Source: Deltaproteobacteria bacterium (GTDB lineage: Bacteria > Myxococcota_A > UBA796 > UBA9615). From it: a stretch of 64,000 bases of DNA. The notes below the pieces were generated by a model. The model was not told the DNA's origin. It ran no database searches and saw nothing but the letters and a program-made list of their open reading frames with translations. Within the stretch, counting starts at the first letter, position 1. Every line of letters begins with the position of its first letter. Location of the stretch: NCBI GenBank assembly GCA_023954745.1, contig JAGSHC010000002.1:1-64000 (forward strand), given 5' to 3'. A program made the position numbers and the translations under genes. This document shows positions 19,126 through 27,932 of this stretch, one piece after another.

Positions 19126-20072
19126 TAGAGCCCCGTCGTGTAGGCGAGGGCGTCGGGCCCCCAAGCCGTCAGCAGACGTTGGGAGGTCTCGTCGTCTGGC
19201 ACCAGCGCCAGGACGCTTCCCCCCGCTCCTGCGCCCGTGATCTTGGCCGCGAGCGCGCCGGCGTCGAGAGCAACGGCGATGGCCTCACGGTCGCGCACGT
19301 GCACCACCCCGAGGTGGTCGAGCGCTGCCTGTTGGGCGTTGAGGCCGCTCGCGAGCGTCGAGAGGTCGCCCGCCTCCCAAGCGGAGCGGGATTCCCGCGC
19401 GATGCGCCCCATGTCGGCCACCGTGCGCACCAGGGCCGGCTCCCCCGCGAGCCGCTCGCGCAGCGCGCCCACGATGGCGACGGTCGCTTGTTCGCTCTGA
19501 CGGCGCAACAGCACGAGGCGCAGGGGTGACAGGCCCGCCAAGGCCTCGGTCCCCTTGCCCTTGATGAACCAGAGCGGGCGCTCCATCGCGCTGACCGTGT
19601 GATCGATTCCCGAGGGGTTGCCGTGGAACAAGCGCTCCACCGCCTCCGCCGCCCCGAGCACGCGCGCGCCGTCGTCCTCCTCGCCGTGCCACGCGAGCAA
19701 GGCGCGGGCCATGGCGACGCCGAGAGCCGCCGACGTGCCCATGCCGGAACGAAGTCCCCCCGTGCGCACCGCGACGCGGACCGGAAGCGGCACGGCCACA
19801 TCGAGGGCGGCCGCCGCGGTTCCCAGAGCGCGCGAGACGCTGTCGTGGGCGTCCGGAGGCGCGCCCTCCTCCAGATCGACGGCCAGGGGCCGGTCGGGAT
19901 CGGCACCCTCCGCGAGCACGACGCTGAGGCGAAGGGGCGGCAGGGGCACCGCAATGGCGGGCTCTCCGTACACCACCGAGTGCTCACCCAGCAGGATGAC
20001 CTTGCCGCAGGCCGTGGCGATGGTGGGCCGCACGCCGGGGGAGGTGTCGGGCCGGTCGGAGATCGCGCTCAC
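19125..20072 (-). CDS. mvk: Mevalonate kinase (GHMP kinase)
   Basis: ACGKVILLGEHSVVYGEPAIAVPLP, GGLRSGMGTSAALGVAMARALL, KITGAGAGGSVLAL. Confidence 0.88.
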   Translation of the reverse strand: MSAISDRPDTSPGVRPTIATACGKVILLGEHSVVYGEPAIAVPLPPLRLSVVLAEGADPDRPLAVDLEEGAPPDAHDSVSRALGTAAAALDVAVPLPVRVAVRTGGLRSGMGTSAALGVAMARALLAWHGEEDDGARVLGAAEAVERLFHGNPSGIDHTVSAMERPLWFIKGKGTEALAGLSPLRLVLLRRQSEQATVAIVGALRERLAGEPALVRTVADMGRIARESRSAWEAGDLSTLASGLNAQQAALDHLGVVHVRDREAIAVALDAGALAAKITGAGAGGSVLALVPDDETSQRLLTAWGPDALAYTTGL

Positions 20073-20091
20073 GCCGGGAGCCTACCCGGAG

Positions 20092-21084
20092 CTAGAGCAG
20101 GTGGTCTTCGTGCACGCGGACACCGGGTCCCGCCCGGTTCTCGAGAATGCTCAGACCCGGCATCAACTGCTCGATCCGGGCTCGCACCTCGGGGGCGTCC
20201 CGGCTCTCGCAGAGCACGTGCACGTTGGGACCTGCGTCCAGCGTGAAGAACACCGGCAGACCGTCCTCGCGCCACGCGCGAATGGCGTGGAGCAGCTTCA
20301 GCGTCCCGGGCTGCATGTAGAGCGCGGCGGGCTGCCCGCTCATCATGATGGCGTGCATCTCGAGCGCCTCCTGCTCGACCAGGGCTCCCAAGGTCATGAG
20401 ATCGCGGGCAGCGACTGCGCCCTTGGTGGCGAGCATCCGCGCGGGGAGCAGCTCCTGCCGGGCCGCCATGAAGGGGTGGCGCGTGGCGATCTTGTGCCCT
20501 TCGCTCGAGGAGATCGCCTTGGGGGCCCTGCTGACCAGGACCACGAGGTCGCGCAGGTCCCAGAAGTCCTCTCCCGCGAGCTGGACCGCGGTGCTGTCCG
20601 CGTCGGACGTGCCCGGTAGCCACTCCACGAAGCCGCCGTGAATCGACCGGCACGCACTCCCGCTGCCCCGCCGTGCCCAGCGCGTCATCTCCGTGTCCGA
20701 GGGCATCTCCTCGCCCATCGCGGCGAACGCCGCCGTCGCGAGCGCCGCAAATCCCGACGCGGAGGAGGCGATGCCCGTGCCTGCGGGGAAGCTGTTCATG
20801 GACGCGACCCGCGCCGGCATGCGGTAGTAGTCCGCGCGGATGCGGTCGAGATAGCGGGAGACCCTGAGGCCTCGACCATCGAGCACCCGCTCGCCGTCGA
20901 GATAGATCTCGTCTTGAGAGAGCGTGTCGTCCCAGATCACCGTCGTGGTGGTCGTCGCCTGGGACAGGGTCATGGACAACGACCCATTGAGGGGGATGTT
21001 GTCGGTGAAGTCCCGCTTTCCCCAGTACTTGATGAGCGCGATGTTCGAGCAGGCAGACGCGGTGCCGCGCATCTCACGAGTCAC
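20092..21084 (-). CDS. mvaD: Diphosphomevalonate decarboxylase
   Basis: ACSNIALIKYWGKRDFTDNIPLNGSLSMTLSQ, MNSFPAGTGIASSASGFAALATAA; GTG 21084 or ATG 21072 start. Confidence 0.92.
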   Translation of the reverse strand: MTREMRGTASACSNIALIKYWGKRDFTDNIPLNGSLSMTLSQATTTTTVIWDDTLSQDEIYLDGERVLDGRGLRVSRYLDRIRADYYRMPARVASMNSFPAGTGIASSASGFAALATAAFAAMGEEMPSDTEMTRWARRGSGSACRSIHGGFVEWLPGTSDADSTAVQLAGEDFWDLRDLVVLVSRAPKAISSSEGHKIATRHPFMAARQELLPARMLATKGAVAARDLMTLGALVEQEALEMHAIMMSGQPAALYMQPGTLKLLHAIRAWREDGLPVFFTLDAGPNVHVLCESRDAPEVRARIEQLMPGLSILENRAGPGVRVHEDHLL

Positions 21085-22063
21085 GGGGTACCTCCGTTGA
21101 GACCGGCTCCTCCCGGAGCCCGTGGGGGGTGGGGTTGAGGGACAACAGCTCGAAGCCGACGTCGTCGACGGCAGCCGCGCCCCGCCGGGGCTCGTCCACC
21201 AGAAGAAGCACGCAGTCGCCGCCACCAGCGCCGCACATGCGCGCGCCGAGGACGCCCGGTCGCGACTGGATATGGCGCACCTTGTCGTCGAGGTGCGCCG
21301 GGACCGCTCCGAGCGCGCCGAGGAGGGCATGTCCACGGTTCATGGCATCGCCCAGAGCGAAGGAGTTCCCATGCTCGATGAAGGTAATGCCTTCCTTGGC
21401 GAGCCCCCCGATGCGGTCGTAGATCACCTGGCCGGGAGCGTGGGCCCCTTCAACCACGGAGATCATCTTGGTCGTCGACGCCTTGTTGCCCGTATAGGCA
21501 ACCTGCCAGTGCATGCGATGGGTCGCCAGCTGACGCATCTTCACGAGCTCCCCGCGGCTCCGAGCGTCCTGGAACATCACCGTTCCCCCGAGCAACTGGG
21601 TGGCGACGTCGTACCCACTCGCCCTCCCCTGGAGCGAGCGCTGCAGCTCGTGGGCCTCCGTGAAGAGGCCCTTGAGGGGAGGAAGCGCACCCAGCAGCTG
21701 ACGCACAGCCGCGACGGCCGCCACCGAACTCGCCGAGCTGGAGCCGAGGCCCCAGGTGGGCGGGAACTCGGCGTCGAACCGCAGCGAGAGACCACCCAAT
21801 CGGGGCGCCGCCTCCCGAAGCAGGGGCCAGAGCAGCCGAAGCTCGGGGCGAGGGGCCTGGGCTGCCAACTCCGACAGGGGCAGCTCGATCACTTCGTCGT
21901 CGAGGAGCTCGGGCGCGTCGAATCGAAGGACTCCCCCGCCATCGCGAGCCTCGCAGCGAAGCCGACGGTCGAAGCACATCGCGAGCGAAGGGTGCCCTTG
22001 AAGCACCGCGAACTCCCCGAAGAGCATCAGCTTTCCGGGGGCTGAGAAGGCGGCGGCGGTCAC
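21074..22063 (-). CDS. GHMP kinase, probable phosphomevalonate kinase
   Basis: SAPGKLMLFGEFAVLQGHPSLAM, WGLGSSSASSVAAVAAV, ARMCGAGGGDCVLLLV; GTGA overlap with the HMG-CoA reductase stop; pathway context. Confidence 0.78.
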   Translation of the reverse strand: MTAAAFSAPGKLMLFGEFAVLQGHPSLAMCFDRRLRCEARDGGGVLRFDAPELLDDEVIELPLSELAAQAPRPELRLLWPLLREAAPRLGGLSLRFDAEFPPTWGLGSSSASSVAAVAAVRQLLGALPPLKGLFTEAHELQRSLQGRASGYDVATQLLGGTVMFQDARSRGELVKMRQLATHRMHWQVAYTGNKASTTKMISVVEGAHAPGQVIYDRIGGLAKEGITFIEHGNSFALGDAMNRGHALLGALGAVPAHLDDKVRHIQSRPGVLGARMCGAGGGDCVLLLVDEPRRGAAAVDDVGFELLSLNPTPHGLREEPVSTEVPRDS

Positions 22064-23265
22064 GGCTGGTGGGAGGCCATCTCGAGGTTGCGGCGGTGCA
22101 AGCGCAGGTGGCCTCGGTTGATTCCCTCGGTGGACAGCGCGCGCAGGGCGCCCAGGTTCTGAGCGAGTCCCACGGCGGCGAGCACCCGACCCAGGTCCGA
22201 GGCGTGTTGCACGTCCAACAGGCCGATGGAGAAGCGGGCGACGGGGTGCAGCTTCGTCACTCCACCCACGATGCCCACCTGCACAGGAAGCTCGACGCTG
22301 CCGAGCAGATCCCCGGAGTCCGGGTCCTTCGACCACCGGCTCAGCGACCGGTACCGGCCGTCGCGGGCGGCGTAGGCGTGGGCGCCAGCCTCCATGGCCC
22401 GCCAGTCGTTCCCCGTGGCGAGCACCACGGAGTCCACGCCATTCATGATCCCCTTGTTGTGCGTCGCCGCGCGGTATGGGTCGTAGGTGGCGAAGCGTCC
22501 CGCGGCCACGATGCCGTCGATGACGTCCTCCCCGGTGCGTCCGTCGAAGGCCAGCTCCTTGGCGCGGACCCGGCAGGTCGCCCGCACGCGCCGCCGGTCG
22601 GCCAGGTTGCTGAGAATCCGCAGCCCAACGACCCCGCCGGTGAGCTCCTCGAGGCGCGGCGCCTGCTTCTCGCAGATCGTATTGACGATGTTCGCGCCCA
22701 TTGCGTCGCGGCAGTCCACCAGGAAGTGCACGACCAGCACGTCTCCGTCCCCGTCCGTCTCGGATGCCGGGAACGTCCGCAGCTCCACGCCGACGCAGCC
22801 TCCGCCGATCTTGACGAGGGTGGAGTCGGGGTCGTTCGACGTGGAGATCAGCTCAGGGGTCGCGTCGCGCACCGCCTGCACGGCCTCGTCGATGTCCGGG
22901 ACGGAGTGCAGCTGCACCTGGCCGATCATCGTGTCCTCGATGACCTCGGTGCAGAAGCCTCCGGTGGCCCGGACGAGCCGAGCCATGTTGCTGGCTGCCG
23001 CGACCACGGAGCTCTCCTCCACCACCATCGGCACCAGCATTTCGCGGCCGTCGATGAGGAAGTTCGCAGCCACACCGAAGGGCAGCGTGAAGCCGCCGAT
23101 GACGTTCTCCACGAACGCATCAAGCAGCGACTCCTCGATGGGTGCCGCCAGGGCCTCCAGCTCGAGTTCGACCCCTCCGACCCGAGCGAACTCCGCGACC
23201 ACGCGCCGCCGGTCCGCCACAGAGAGCCGGTAGAAGCCTGCGATCCTGCTGCATCTCTCGCTCAC
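22060..23265 (-). CDS. Hydroxymethylglutaryl-CoA reductase, class II type
   Basis: ENVIGGFTLPFGVAANFLIDGREMLVPMVVEESSVVAAASNMARL; DCRDAMGANIVNTICE; GTG start overlapping the fni stop. Confidence 0.93.
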   Translation of the reverse strand: MSERCSRIAGFYRLSVADRRRVVAEFARVGGVELELEALAAPIEESLLDAFVENVIGGFTLPFGVAANFLIDGREMLVPMVVEESSVVAAASNMARLVRATGGFCTEVIEDTMIGQVQLHSVPDIDEAVQAVRDATPELISTSNDPDSTLVKIGGGCVGVELRTFPASETDGDGDVLVVHFLVDCRDAMGANIVNTICEKQAPRLEELTGGVVGLRILSNLADRRRVRATCRVRAKELAFDGRTGEDVIDGIVAAGRFATYDPYRAATHNKGIMNGVDSVVLATGNDWRAMEAGAHAYAARDGRYRSLSRWSKDPDSGDLLGSVELPVQVGIVGGVTKLHPVARFSIGLLDVQHASDLGRVLAAVGLAQNLGALRALSTEGINRGHLRLHRRNLEMASHQP

Positions 23266-24554
23266 CGAACCTCCTGCGCCTCCACCATGCCCAATGCGCT
23301 CACATCCTCGCAGCCGGAACACACCATCGCGATGCGGACCTCCTCGGTGATCCGGCGTCCCAGGGCGAGGGCTTCGTCGACGGACACGTCGGCAGCGCGG
23401 AAGAACGGCAGCGCCATGCCGGCGACGTCAGCTCCGAGAGCCACGGCCTTGGCGACGTCGAGGCCGCTGCGCACGCCGCCCGTGGACATCAGGGGGAAGT
23501 CGGGCCCCACAGCGTTCCGCACGGAGACCAGCGACTCGGCGGTGGGGATCCCCCAGTCGCGGAACGTGGCGCCCATCTCCTGACGCTGAGGGTCAGCGGC
23601 CCGAAAGCCCTCGATCCAGCCCCACGAGGTACCGCCCGTCCCACCGACGTCGATGGCGTGGGCGCCCAGGTTCCGCAGCTGCACCGCCGTCCCTGCGGAG
23701 ATCCCGCAGCCCGTCTCCTTGATGATGACCGGAACGTCGAGCCCGGCGATGAGCGCCTCCACCTTGCCGAGCAGCCCGCTCCAGTCGCGATCGCCTTCCG
23801 GCTGCACCATCTCCTGGAGCACGTTCAGGTGCACGGCCATCGCGTCGGCTTGCACGTCGGCCACCAAACGCTTCACATCATCGATGGTGACGCCGTAGTT
23901 GAGCTGCACCGCCCCGATGTTCCCAATGAGCAGGATGTCTGGCGCCACATCGCGCACGACAAAGGTGGGGAGCAGATCGGGACGCTCCACCATCGCCCGC
24001 TGGGAGCCGAGCCCCATGCCGAGACCCAGCTCCTGACAGACAGTGGCCAGGCGTCGATTCACCGTGCCGGCCCGCTCGGAGCCGCCGGTCATCCCCGCCA
24101 TGAGGAACGGGGCCGACAGCGGCTTGCCGAGGAAGGTGGTGGTCAGATCCACCGCATCCGCGTCGAGCTCGGGGAGCGCGTCGTGCGGCAGCCTCCACCG
24201 GTGCCAGCCAGCGCGAGTCTCTGCGGACTCCACATCCTTCGTGGCCACGATGTTGAGGTGAGCCGACTTGCGCAGAGAGCTGATGTGCCCGACGAGCTTC
24301 TCCCGGCCGGCGCCGAGGAACTCCAGGACCTCCAACTCGTAGCGGCGTCCCTCCGTCGAGACGACGCGGGCGCGGGCCGACACCGACAGGCTCTCGCTGC
24401 AAAGCAACGTGATGCCCTCCTCTACCTCGAGCTTGCTGCCCTTGGGCATGTCCACGAACAAGCGCTGGAGGGAAAGGTGCTGGCATAGACCGATGCGCCC
24501 ACCCAGCCTGACTGGGAGGTATCCGTCGAGCTTGATGAGGGAGTCTGCGCTCAT
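23262..24554 (-). CDS. fni: Type 2 isopentenyl-diphosphate delta-isomerase with ~94-aa N-terminal extension
   Basis: Core RKSAHLNIVATKDVES...APFLMAGMTGGSERAGTVNRRLA..GLGMGLGSQRAMVE..VDVGGTGGTSWGWIEGFRA; start fixed by ATGA overlap with the lnt stop. Confidence 0.9.
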   Translation of the reverse strand: MSADSLIKLDGYLPVRLGGRIGLCQHLSLQRLFVDMPKGSKLEVEEGITLLCSESLSVSARARVVSTEGRRYELEVLEFLGAGREKLVGHISSLRKSAHLNIVATKDVESAETRAGWHRWRLPHDALPELDADAVDLTTTFLGKPLSAPFLMAGMTGGSERAGTVNRRLATVCQELGLGMGLGSQRAMVERPDLLPTFVVRDVAPDILLIGNIGAVQLNYGVTIDDVKRLVADVQADAMAVHLNVLQEMVQPEGDRDWSGLLGKVEALIAGLDVPVIIKETGCGISAGTAVQLRNLGAHAIDVGGTGGTSWGWIEGFRAADPQRQEMGATFRDWGIPTAESLVSVRNAVGPDFPLMSTGGVRSGLDVAKAVALGADVAGMALPFFRAADVSVDEALALGRRITEEVRIAMVCSGCEDVSALGMVEAQEVR

Positions 24555-26209
24555 CCCATGGGGCCCAATCCGCCGAAGACGATGACCGCAGTCACTGCGG
24601 CGCCGAACAGGAAGATTGCCAGGGGCCACAGCTCCCGCCACTTGGTGGCCGGCTCAACCCGGCGACGAGCCACCGTCAGCAGCCCGGAGATCGCGAAGAC
24701 ACAAAGCCACGCGAGCCAATCGCCCCAGGCGGTGTACAGCGACGGCATGCGCACCAGCTTCACGTCCTCGATGAGGGCCTCTCGCGAGAAGAGCCCGCTC
24801 TTGGAGAGGAAGCGTCCGCGCGCGTCGGCGAACGCCGAGATCCCGGTGGTGGCCGAGCGCGCCGTCGGGACACCGTTCTGGGCCGACTGAAGCACGACGA
24901 GCATCAAGAACTGATGAGGGCACGCTGTGTCGCCGTACCAGGCGTCGTAGGAGACGTTCACCAGCAGGTTCGCTCCGTCCTTCACCGCGCGGCGGACGTA
25001 CCTCGACAGGATGGCCTCGTAGCAAATGAGGAACGTGAACTTCACGTCCTCCAGGGCCTCGAAGACGATGATCCCGTCGCCGGGCTGGTAGTTGCCGACT
25101 CCCTGGATCTTCTTGAGCACCGGGAAGAGGGACGCGCCGGGCATGTACTCACCGAAGGGCAGGAGCACGTTCTTGTCGTAGCGGCGGTCGGTTTGCGCGT
25201 CGCCGTACAGACGGAAGGCGGAGTTGAACCACTGCCTGCGGCCGTCCTCGCCCTTCTTGTTGGAGCTGCCTCCGGTCCAGATCTCCTTGCCCGTGTCAGC
25301 CACGAACTTGCGCACCTTGAGGTTCCGCGGCCAGTCGGGCCGGCCCTGCAGCGCACCTTCGGGGAGGATGAAGGCGTCGATCTCGGGATCCCGCGCCAGG
25401 GTGTCCTTGAGCAGCCGGACCTGGTCGTCGGCGATGGCCGTCTTGCTGGAGCGCATCATCGCGCGGCGCTTGAAGACGTCCTGATTGCTCTGAATGGAGG
25501 CGAGGCGCACCGTCGGCGCGGTCTCCTCGGCGGCATCGATGGCCCGCAGGCGCAGCTGGCAGTACCCCAGGCTGAGGAGCAGCGCCGCGACCAACACGAT
25601 GGCCCCGCGGCGAGTGCCCGCCTCGAGGGACGGCGCCGACTCCGGGTTGGCTCGCCGCTCCAGGAAGTGACTGAGGAGCCCGAGGCCCACTGCGTTGCTG
25701 AGCATCACCAGCATCGACACACCGGCCACGCCCGTGAGGGCGGTGATGAGGAAGATCCAGGGCTGCTGGTACCAGGCCACTCCCTGGAAGTACGGGAAGA
25801 GCTGGGGAGTCAGGTACTCGCACGCGCAGAACCAGGCGGCGATGGCGACCGGCCACCAGACCCCGCTGAGCCGGCGCACGCGCCCGAATCCCCAGGCAAA
25901 CACGCCGACGTAGAACCCGAACAGCCCCGAGAACGCCAGCAAGATGAGGATGGCGACGGCCCAGGGCAGGTTCGAGAAGACCGTGATGGTGTCCACGAGC
26001 CAGTAGAAGATCGCGGCCTGCCCCGCCGTCCCGCAGAGCCACCCGTAGCGGAATGCCCGCCCTCCCTCGAGGTGACTGAACGCCCAGAACGCCGGGACCC
26101 ACGACAGCGGGTGGAGCCACACCCAACTCGCGGGAGCCGAGATCATCGCCTGCGTGATGCCGGAGAAGACCACGGCGAGGAGCAGGAGCGCTGGGTGGGG
26201 AGTTCGCAT
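24551..26209 (-). CDS. lnt: Apolipoprotein N-acyltransferase
   Basis: N-terminal multi-TM region; nitrilase-like domain FILPEGALQG, DKNVLLPFGEYMPG, FLICYEAILSRYVR. Confidence 0.88.
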   Translation of the reverse strand: MRTPHPALLLLAVVFSGITQAMISAPASWVWLHPLSWVPAFWAFSHLEGGRAFRYGWLCGTAGQAAIFYWLVDTITVFSNLPWAVAILILLAFSGLFGFYVGVFAWGFGRVRRLSGVWWPVAIAAWFCACEYLTPQLFPYFQGVAWYQQPWIFLITALTGVAGVSMLVMLSNAVGLGLLSHFLERRANPESAPSLEAGTRRGAIVLVAALLLSLGYCQLRLRAIDAAEETAPTVRLASIQSNQDVFKRRAMMRSSKTAIADDQVRLLKDTLARDPEIDAFILPEGALQGRPDWPRNLKVRKFVADTGKEIWTGGSSNKKGEDGRRQWFNSAFRLYGDAQTDRRYDKNVLLPFGEYMPGASLFPVLKKIQGVGNYQPGDGIIVFEALEDVKFTFLICYEAILSRYVRRAVKDGANLLVNVSYDAWYGDTACPHQFLMLVVLQSAQNGVPTARSATTGISAFADARGRFLSKSGLFSREALIEDVKLVRMPSLYTAWGDWLAWLCVFAISGLLTVARRRVEPATKWRELWPLAIFLFGAAVTAVIVFGGLGPMG

Positions 26210-26301
26210 GGGTGTCGCGCGCGGATCTAGCACGCTGCGCCGGGCGAGGCCTCTCGGTCCACCCCCTTGACGCGCGCCCACCGGCGACAAACCCTTCCCC
26301 C

Positions 26302-27144
26302 ATGGCGACGGACTTCGGCAGCTACGCGACGCCCCCTCCCTGGCCCGGCGTGCAGCTCTATGTGCCCGCGGGCCGGATCTTCATGCGCAGGTCTGGGAAC
26401 CCCCGCGGCCCCAAGCTCCTGCTCCTCCACGGGTGGGCAGTGCACGGAGGCATGTACGAGGGGATGCGGGCCGAGCTCGAGAAGCACTTCGAGTTGCTGG
26501 TGCCCGACTTGCGGGGGCATGGCTACAGCTCCACCCCCGCGCGGCCGACCCGCTGGGAGATCGAGCACTTCGCCGAGGACCTCGTCGCGGCCCTGGACCA
26601 GCTCGAGATCGAGACGGTGCACCTCGGCGGGTACTCCATGGGTGGCTTCGTGGCCCTCGCCCTCGCCCAGGCGATCCCCGAGCGGGTGCAGCGTCTGGCG
26701 ATCATGTGCTCCGCAGCCCGACAGGCCGACGACCAACGCCGGAACCTTCGTCTCGCCGAGGCGCTGTTCAAGGTGGCCCCGCCCGCGACCATGCAGGTGC
26801 TCGCCCGCCGCCTCCTCTCCGGCCCGAGCACGCCGGACGAGCTGAACCGCGTGATGCAGTGGCTGCTGGGATACAACACCCGCGGCGGAATTTCTGGCGC
26901 CGCCGGGGCCATGCGGCGCGCCGATCTGCGCGACGGTCTCGCCGCCCTGACCCAGCCAGCGCTGGTGGTGACCGCAGAGCACGACGTCGCCATCTCCTCC
27001 CGCGCCAGCGGCGAGCTCATCTCGTTGCTTCCCAACGCGACGCACCGTCACTGGGACGATGCCGGCCATGCGTTGGTGGCGTCCCACGGCGACCAGCTCG
27101 CCCAGGCCCTCATCGAGTTCTTCATCGCCCACGGAGCCCAATGA
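26302..27144 (+). CDS. Alpha/beta hydrolase
   Basis: LLLLHGWAVHGGMYEGM, VPDLRGHGYSS, LGGYSMGGFVALALAQ, HWDDAGHAL. Confidence 0.9.
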   Translation: MATDFGSYATPPPWPGVQLYVPAGRIFMRRSGNPRGPKLLLLHGWAVHGGMYEGMRAELEKHFELLVPDLRGHGYSSTPARPTRWEIEHFAEDLVAALDQLEIETVHLGGYSMGGFVALALAQAIPERVQRLAIMCSAARQADDQRRNLRLAEALFKVAPPATMQVLARRLLSGPSTPDELNRVMQWLLGYNTRGGISGAAGAMRRADLRDGLAALTQPALVVTAEHDVAISSRASGELISLLPNATHRHWDDAGHALVASHGDQLAQALIEFFIAHGAQ

Positions 27145-27896
27145 GCACCATCCAGCCGCGTTCGATCACCTGCCCCTACTGCACCGCATCCTTCGAGGGG
27201 TGGCTCGTGCTCGCCGGTTCGTCTCGGGGGCCGAAGTCTACGGACCTCCGCAACTTCGACCCAGGCGAAGACCCGCTCCCCAAGCAGATCAACGCCTGCC
27301 CCGGATGTGGATGGGTGGGCGAGGTGTCCGACTTCGAGGAGTTGGCCCCGGCACCCAACCGCGCCGTGGGAGCAAAGGACGGGGGCGCCTACTTCTCCCA
27401 GGACGACTGGGACGACGCCAACGATCCCCTGCTCATCGACGGCCCCCCGCGGAGCGCGTCGACGATCTCCGAGCAGATCGCGGCTCACCTGACCCCTCGG
27501 GCGGCGGACGCCGTGGCCAGCCCGGCGCTTCGCTACGAGCTACATGCCCAGGTGCAGCGCTGGCGCGGTGAGGGCCCGCTTCGCGAAGGCGACGCCTGGC
27601 TGCGCGCCACCTGGCTTCACGGGGACGCCGAACGAGAAGACGACGCGCGGCGCTGCCGCACGCTCGCCCTGGGCTCGTATCTGCGGGGCATCACCGAGCG
27701 ACGCTGGTTCAAGCGGCGCGAGGACCTCGTGGTCATCGCCTACCTGTGTGGCGAATTGAACCGCCGACTGGGCGACTCCGCCGAGGCGGGGCGCTGGTTC
27801 GAGCAAGCCACTGCTTGGAGCTCGGGCCTGCCACACATGCAGGAGCTGGTCGAGCTCGCGGAGCGGCAGGGGCGCGAACCAAGGGACGTGGTCTAG
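27141..27896 (+). CDS. DUF2225-like zinc-ribbon protein
   Basis: CPYC...CPGCGWVG Cys pairs; TPR-like C-terminal half; ATGA overlap with the upstream hydrolase. Confidence 0.6.
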   Translation: MSTIQPRSITCPYCTASFEGWLVLAGSSRGPKSTDLRNFDPGEDPLPKQINACPGCGWVGEVSDFEELAPAPNRAVGAKDGGAYFSQDDWDDANDPLLIDGPPRSASTISEQIAAHLTPRAADAVASPALRYELHAQVQRWRGEGPLREGDAWLRATWLHGDAEREDDARRCRTLALGSYLRGITERRWFKRREDLVVIAYLCGELNRRLGDSAEAGRWFEQATAWSSGLPHMQELVELAERQGREPRDVV

Positions 27897-27932
27897 ACAG
27901 CCGGGGATGCTTCCCCTCCCGTCCGGCGTCGC

